Assembly: GCA_002732675.1 (NCBI GenBank)
Contig: NVRR01000098.1
Location: forward strand, 1 to 9,781
Direction of reading: 5' to 3'
DNA: 9,781 nt
DNA from: Sneathiella sp.
GTDB lineage: Bacteria; Pseudomonadota; Alphaproteobacteria; Sneathiellales; Sneathiellaceae
A program made the translations under genes and the position numbers. The notes under the pieces were generated by a model, which did not search any database, was not told the DNA's origin, and saw only the letters and a program-made list of their open reading frames with translations. Each line of letters opens with the position of its first letter. Position 1 is the first letter of the stretch. Shown in pieces: positions 6,691 through 9,781 of this stretch.

Positions 6691-6718
6691 ATTACACGCA
6701 TTGAACTCATATTCGCAA
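6691..6718 (-). promoter_or_regulatory. infA: Candidate sigma70-type promoter for infA
   Basis: On the - strand, TTGCGA (6713-6718, 4/6) and TGTAAT (6691-6696, 5/6) have a 16-bp spacer. Transcription would begin near 6684, immediately before the stem-loop. A second, poorer pair (TTGCAC 6729-6734, TATGAG 6706-6711, 17 bp) overlaps it. Position in the only large gap of the array supports the call. Confidence 0.35.
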
Positions 6719-6738
6719 CAGTTAATATGTGCAAGGTG

Positions 6739-7200
6739 TCAGACTTTGGGCGCCATTGCTGTTCTGAAGCGGGCCTTGATTTTCTCATATAGATCATCGC
6801 GGACATGTCTAAATTCATTGAGCTGCATCTCCCGGTTCCCCTCGGGGAGGGAGGGATCGATGGTATGCCAGAACTCAGTCTCGGTTGCGGTGGTTCTGGT
6901 AAGCTCTTGCGCTTTACTGTGGGCTTCAGGGGAAAGAGCGATAATTAAGTCAAAGGAGCTGTCTTCCAGATCGTCCAAATTCTTTGCAATATGTTTGTCG
7001 GCGTCAAGGCCGATTTCGTCCAGAACTTCAATGGCGAAACCGTCGACATCCTTGGCGCGCACGCCAGCACTATCCACATAGACAGCGTGACCGTAGAGGC
7101 TTTTCATAATAACCTCCGCCATGACCGAGCGAATGCTGTTATGGGTACAGGCAAAAAGGACACTGCCGGGGAGTTCGTCACTATAGGGTCGGGCACTCAT
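6739..7200 (-). CDS. Low-molecular-weight phosphatase / ArsC-like CX5R protein
   Basis: This is a low-molecular-weight protein-tyrosine-phosphatase fold protein. Counting from the ATG at 7200 it has 153 residues. The phosphate loop is CTHNSIRS (Cys18, Arg24, CX5R) after the strand VLFA, followed by MAE as in LMW phosphatases and thioredoxin-coupled arsenate reductases. The likely acid is Asp115 in DPSLPEG. FRHVRDDLYEKI near the C-terminus is also typical of the ArsC side of the family. Cys18 is the only cysteine, so the three-cysteine ArsC relay is not possible; a phosphatase role is more likely than arsenate reduction (inference). The frame is open up to a TTG at 7248 (169 aa), but family-like sequence begins near residue 10 of the shorter form, so ATG 7200 was chosen despite a weak ribosome binding site. 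Partner and substrate are unknown. Confidence 0.85.
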   Translation of the reverse strand: MSARPYSDELPGSVLFACTHNSIRSVMAEVIMKSLYGHAVYVDSAGVRAKDVDGFAIEVLDEIGLDADKHIAKNLDDLEDSSFDLIIALSPEAHSKAQELTRTTATETEFWHTIDPSLPEGNREMQLNEFRHVRDDLYEKIKARFRTAMAPKV

Positions 7201-7258
7201 GACCCGGCACGACCGGCCGTAGATGGTGAAAGGGGGGATGAATGCCAAGCAGCCATCT

Positions 7259-7735
7259 TCAACCCCGAATATGCAAAACGCACATCAAGGTGAAAAGCCG
7301 GCGCGCGGTATCGAAATCGGTTGCTGCCTTATCTTTCAAACGTTCCTGAAGCAACTCTGATCCTTCGTTATGAAGCCCGCGGCGTCCCATGTCGATCGCT
7401 TCAATTTTCGACGGTGACGCGGTCTTGATGGCCTCGAAATAGCTTTCACACACATGGAAGTAGTCCTTGATAATGCGCCGGAAAGAAATAACGGGGAGCG
7501 GGATCCGCGTTAATTCTGTCTCGTCATCCGTCCGCACATCAAAAATCAGCCGATTATCTTCAATACCGAGGTGGAGCGAATATGGCCCCTTGTCCTCGAA
7601 CCCGGTTACAATGAAGGAATTCTGGTCCAATATGTCGAAGATGGCGACCTTGCGCTCATGTTCGATATCGGCATTGCGGCGCACGACGGTTTTCTCGTCG
7701 AGGGCTATTTTCGCAATATGCTGATGTTCCAACAT
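7259..7735 (-). CDS. UPF0262 family protein of unknown function
   Basis: This 158-aa protein matches the alphaproteobacterial UPF0262 family over its whole length. Recognisable segments are DIEHERKVAIFDILDQNSF (about 23-41), GPYSLHLGIEDNRLIFDVR (about 50-68), FRRIIKDYFHVCESYFEAI (about 85-103) and the hallmark KIEAIDMGRRGLHNEGSELL (about 110-129), ending DTARRLFTLMCVLHIRG. There is no signal peptide or membrane span. Its biochemical role is, to my knowledge, not established. It lies 24 bp after hisD, with AAGGAG at 7748-7753 (a long 12-nt spacer), and just before the phosphatase gene. The hisD-UPF0262-phosphatase-infA order recurs in alphaproteobacteria, suggesting a conserved functional or expression link rather than chance. 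Confidence 0.93.
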   Translation of the reverse strand: MLEHQHIAKIALDEKTVVRRNADIEHERKVAIFDILDQNSFIVTGFEDKGPYSLHLGIEDNRLIFDVRTDDETELTRIPLPVISFRRIIKDYFHVCESYFEAIKTASPSKIEAIDMGRRGLHNEGSELLQERLKDKAATDFDTARRLFTLMCVLHIRG

Positions 7736-7759
7736 GACCGTTTCAAACTCCTTTTCTGA

Positions 7760-9061
7760 CTATTTCGGCATATTCAGACGAATGGCGACAGAGAGGGCGT
7801 GGGCGCCAAGCCCTTCCGATTGTGCAAGTGCGACTGCCGCAGGGCCGATTTTGCCAAGGCTGGCGGCATCAAGGCGCATCAGGGACGTACGTTTGACGAA
7901 ATCCAACGTCGACAGGCCGGACGAAAAGCGTGCGGTGCGCGATGTTGGCAGGACGTGATTGGGTCCCGCTACGTAATCGCCGATGGCTTCGGGACTATAT
8001 CGTCCGAGGAAAATCGCCCCCGCATGTTTGATGGCGCCGGCAAGCGTGTCTGGATCATCAACGCAGAGTTCCAGATGCTCTGGTGCAATGCGGTTCACAA
8101 TAGCGGGGGCCTCGGATAGATCATCCACCACGATAATGGCGCCATAATCGCGCCAGCTGGCGGCGGCGATATCCGCGCGGGGGAGCGTTTGAAGGTGCAG
8201 CTGCAAGGCGGATTCTACATCTGCGGCAAAGGTGGCGTCATCGGTAATCAGGATGCTCTGTGCCACCGGGTCATGCTCAGCCTGGCTTAAAAGGTCGGCT
8301 GCGATCCAGGCGGGATCGTTGCGATTGTCGGCGACCACAAGAATTTCGGACGGCCCGGCGATCATATCGATACCGACTGTTCCGAACACCTGTTTTTTGG
8401 CGCTGGCGACATAGGCATTGCCAGGACCAACGATTTTATCAACAGGCGCGATTGTCTTGGTGCCATAGGCCAGCGCGCCAATGGCCTGAGCGCCGCCGAT
8501 GCGATATATCTCATGCACGCCGCAAAGGTCAGCGGCGGCCAGAACAAGCGGGTTAATCTTACCGTCCGGCATCGGCACCATCATGACAAGGCGCGTGGCG
8601 CCCGCAACTTTTGCCGGAATGGCATTCATGAGAACCGAGGAGGGATATGTCGCGAGCCCGCCCGGTACATAAAGGCCGATATTTTCGATGGCGGTCCAGC
8701 GATAGCCAAGCTCTACCCCGTCTTCATCCCGGTACATCAGGTCTTCGGGCATCTGGCGCTGGTGATACGCCTCGATCCGGTGAGCGGCGACTTTCAGGGC
8801 GTTTATGGTCTCTGGCAGACACTTATTAATGGCAGAGTCGATTTCTTCCCGCGTGACCTGAAGCGTGGCCGCATCGACCAGCTCAACGCGGTCAAATCTG
8901 TTGGTGTAGTCTAGCACGGCCTCATCGCCGCGGGCGCGGACATCGGCCAGAATGTCAGCGGCGACACTATCGACATTCTCATCAGAATCGCGCTTTTGAT
9001 TCAGCAGCGCTTCAAACTGTGTGCTGAATTCCGGGCTTGCGGCAGACAGGCTAACGGCCAT
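7760..9061 (-). CDS. hisD: Histidinol dehydrogenase
   Basis: HisD catalyses the last two steps of histidine synthesis, NAD-dependent oxidation of L-histidinol to L-histidine via histidinal, as a zinc enzyme. In the 433-aa form the zinc ligands by alignment with E. coli HisD are Gln260 and His263 (SQAEHDP), Asp362 ([13 protein letters not shown]) and His421 (EGLGAHALS). The catalytic pair Glu328-His329 is in APEHLE. Other family segments are YVPGG at 131-135, [13 protein letters not shown] at 189-201 and VGPGNAYV at 211-218. The frame extends to a TTG at 9103, but ATG at 9059-9061 has GGGAGG 6 nt upstream and gives the usual family length, so it was chosen. It overlaps the hisG end by 11 bp, indicating translational coupling. 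Confidence 0.97.
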   Translation of the reverse strand: MAVSLSAASPEFSTQFEALLNQKRDSDENVDSVAADILADVRARGDEAVLDYTNRFDRVELVDAATLQVTREEIDSAINKCLPETINALKVAAHRIEAYHQRQMPEDLMYRDEDGVELGYRWTAIENIGLYVPGGLATYPSSVLMNAIPAKVAGATRLVMMVPMPDGKINPLVLAAADLCGVHEIYRIGGAQAIGALAYGTKTIAPVDKIVGPGNAYVASAKKQVFGTVGIDMIAGPSEILVVADNRNDPAWIAADLLSQAEHDPVAQSILITDDATFAADVESALQLHLQTLPRADIAAASWRDYGAIIVVDDLSEAPAIVNRIAPEHLELCVDDPDTLAGAIKHAGAIFLGRYSPEAIGDYVAGPNHVLPTSRTARFSSGLSTLDFVKRTSLMRLDAASLGKIGPAAVALAQSEGLGAHALSVAIRLNMPK

Positions 9062-9713
9062 TGACAGCCTCCCGAAATTTCTCAATCCAGCCGTTGAGTT
9101 CAACAGACCGCGTTTTCAGTGCGGCCCGGTTAACGACGAGACGTGAGGTGATATCAAGTATTTTCTCGACTTCGACAAGGCCATTGGCGCGCAAAGTTGC
9201 GCCCGAAGAGACGAGATCAACAATCCGGCGGCAAAGGCCTAGACCGGGGGCCAGCTCCATCGCGCCTGAGAGCTTGATGCATTCGGCCTGTATGCCGGCG
9301 TCTGCGAAATATTTATGGGTCAGATTTGGGTATTTCGTCGCAATTCGGACATGACTCCAACGGCTGGGATCATCGTCCTCCGCCATATCCTTCGGCTGTG
9401 CCACAGCGATATAACAATGCCCGATGTCGAGATCCACCGGTGCATATATTTCCGGGTAATCAAATTCCAGCAACACGTCATTGCCAGCGACACCCAACTG
9501 CGCGGCACCAAAAGCAACAAATGTCGCAACGTCAAAGGAGCGAACCCGGATAATGGAGATGTTCGGATGATTGGTTTTAAATTGCAGCAGGCGACTGTCC
9601 GGATCATCAAATGCGGGCTCCGGTTCGATGCCGATGCTGCGAATGAGCGGCATGACTTCCTTTAATATGCGCCCCTTTGGCAGGGCGATGACCAACTCTT
9701 CGCTCGAAGACAC
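9051..9713 (-). CDS. hisG: ATP phosphoribosyltransferase, short catalytic form
   Basis: HisG condenses ATP with PRPP to phosphoribosyl-ATP, the committed step of histidine synthesis. At 220 aa this is the short form (HisGS), which lacks the C-terminal regulatory domain of the roughly 300-aa long form and normally needs the HisRS-like partner HisZ for activity and histidine feedback. Motifs, by residue: LPKGRI at 11-16, [15 protein letters not shown] at 69-83, and the family signature with PRPP-binding loop [19 protein letters not shown] at 153-171 followed by ATLRANG. The start is GTG (9711-9713) with GGAG (9721-9724) 7 nt upstream; no in-frame ATG is near the N-terminal motif. It overlaps hisD by 11 bp. 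Feedback control by histidine is inferred from the family. Confidence 0.97.
   Translation of the reverse strand: MSSSEELVIALPKGRILKEVMPLIRSIGIEPEPAFDDPDSRLLQFKTNHPNISIIRVRSFDVATFVAFGAAQLGVAGNDVLLEFDYPEIYAPVDLDIGHCYIAVAQPKDMAEDDDPSRWSHVRIATKYPNLTHKYFADAGIQAECIKLSGAMELAPGLGLCRRIVDLVSSGATLRANGLVEVEKILDITSRLVVNRAALKTRSVELNGWIEKFREAVNGR
9068..9073 (-). promoter_or_regulatory. hisD: Ribosome binding site deciding the hisD start
   Basis: GGGAGG on the - strand, 6 nt before ATG 9061 and inside the 3' end of hisG. It favours the 433-aa product over the longer TTG frame. Confidence 0.75.
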
Positions 9714-9732
9714 TTTATTGCTCCATTTTCCG

Positions 9733-9781
9733 TCAATGATGAACGGGGATTTGTTGTTCTGTGAGAATTGCCCTCAGTCCG
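9733..9781 (-). CDS. Possible 3' end of an upstream gene (hisZ is a candidate)
   Basis: On the - strand one frame runs in from the window edge for 15 codons ([15 protein letters not shown]) and stops with TGA at 9733-9735, 19 bp before the hisG start. Short-form HisG needs HisZ, and hisZ often lies directly before hisG in alphaproteobacteria, so this could be the HisZ C-terminus. The fragment is too short to identify by itself. A second frame is also open from the edge through this stretch. Confidence 0.3.
   Translation of the reverse strand, partial: GLRAILTEQQIPVHH

Noticed and set aside
6739..7200. Arsenate reductase (arsC) of a resistance operon
   Set aside because: Only one cysteine is present and no arsR, arsB or acr3 gene is nearby; the context is a housekeeping array.
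8513..8914. 133-aa frame on the + strand
   Set aside because: It is antisense to hisD and has no recognisable domain or ribosome binding site worth trusting.
9062..9103. Longer hisD from TTG 9103
   Set aside because: The ATG at 9061 has an excellent ribosome binding site 6 nt upstream, and the extra 14 residues are read from hisG coding DNA.

Overview
The window looks like chromosomal DNA of an alphaproteobacterium. The main reasons are the gene order (short-form hisG, hisD, a UPF0262 gene, a low-molecular-weight phosphatase, infA, maf, an RNase E/G gene, yacG), which I know from alphaproteobacterial genomes, and the UPF0262 family itself. Base composition is moderate, so a Rhodospirillales- or Sneathiella-like lineage is possible, but the genus cannot be fixed from the sequence alone.

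Region 1 (1-2492, + strand) is the 3' part of a branched-chain amino-acid type (HAAT) ABC transporter operon. It holds the C-terminus of a periplasmic substrate-binding protein, a LivF-like ATPase with a basic C-terminal tail, and a phenylacetate-CoA-ligase-like adenylating enzyme 10 bp downstream. The pairing suggests import of an organic, possibly aromatic, acid followed by CoA activation. The permease genes should lie upstream, outside the window.

Region 2 (2493-3870) is gene-poor. It holds two small - strand genes: a one-domain RRM RNA-binding protein and an unnamed 89-aa protein read from a TTG codon with a strong ribosome binding site. A nested pair of inverted repeats (2587-2703) lies between the convergent ligase and RRM genes. 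An AT-rich inverted repeat lies upstream of the 89-aa gene.

Region 3 (3871-9781, - strand) is one long co-directional housekeeping array. In transcription order: a possible 3' end of an upstream gene (perhaps hisZ), hisG, hisD, a UPF0262 gene, a CX5R phosphatase, infA, maf, an RNase E/G family gene, yacG (only 59 aa) and tRNA-Phe(GAA). Most junctions are overlaps or gaps under 60 bp. The larger breaks are before infA (143 bp, with a possible promoter and a perfect stem-loop) and before the tRNA (157 bp, with a good sigma70-type promoter). The array links two histidine-pathway enzymes to translation initiation, nucleotide-pool cleaning, RNA processing and gyrase control.

I see no CRISPR array, insertion sequence, prophage or obvious new defence system. 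The most interesting items are the foldback at 2587-2703, the conserved but poorly understood UPF0262/phosphatase pair, the infA leader stem-loop, and the unusual adenylation motif of the ligase. Several start codons were set from ribosome binding sites rather than by the longest open frame.
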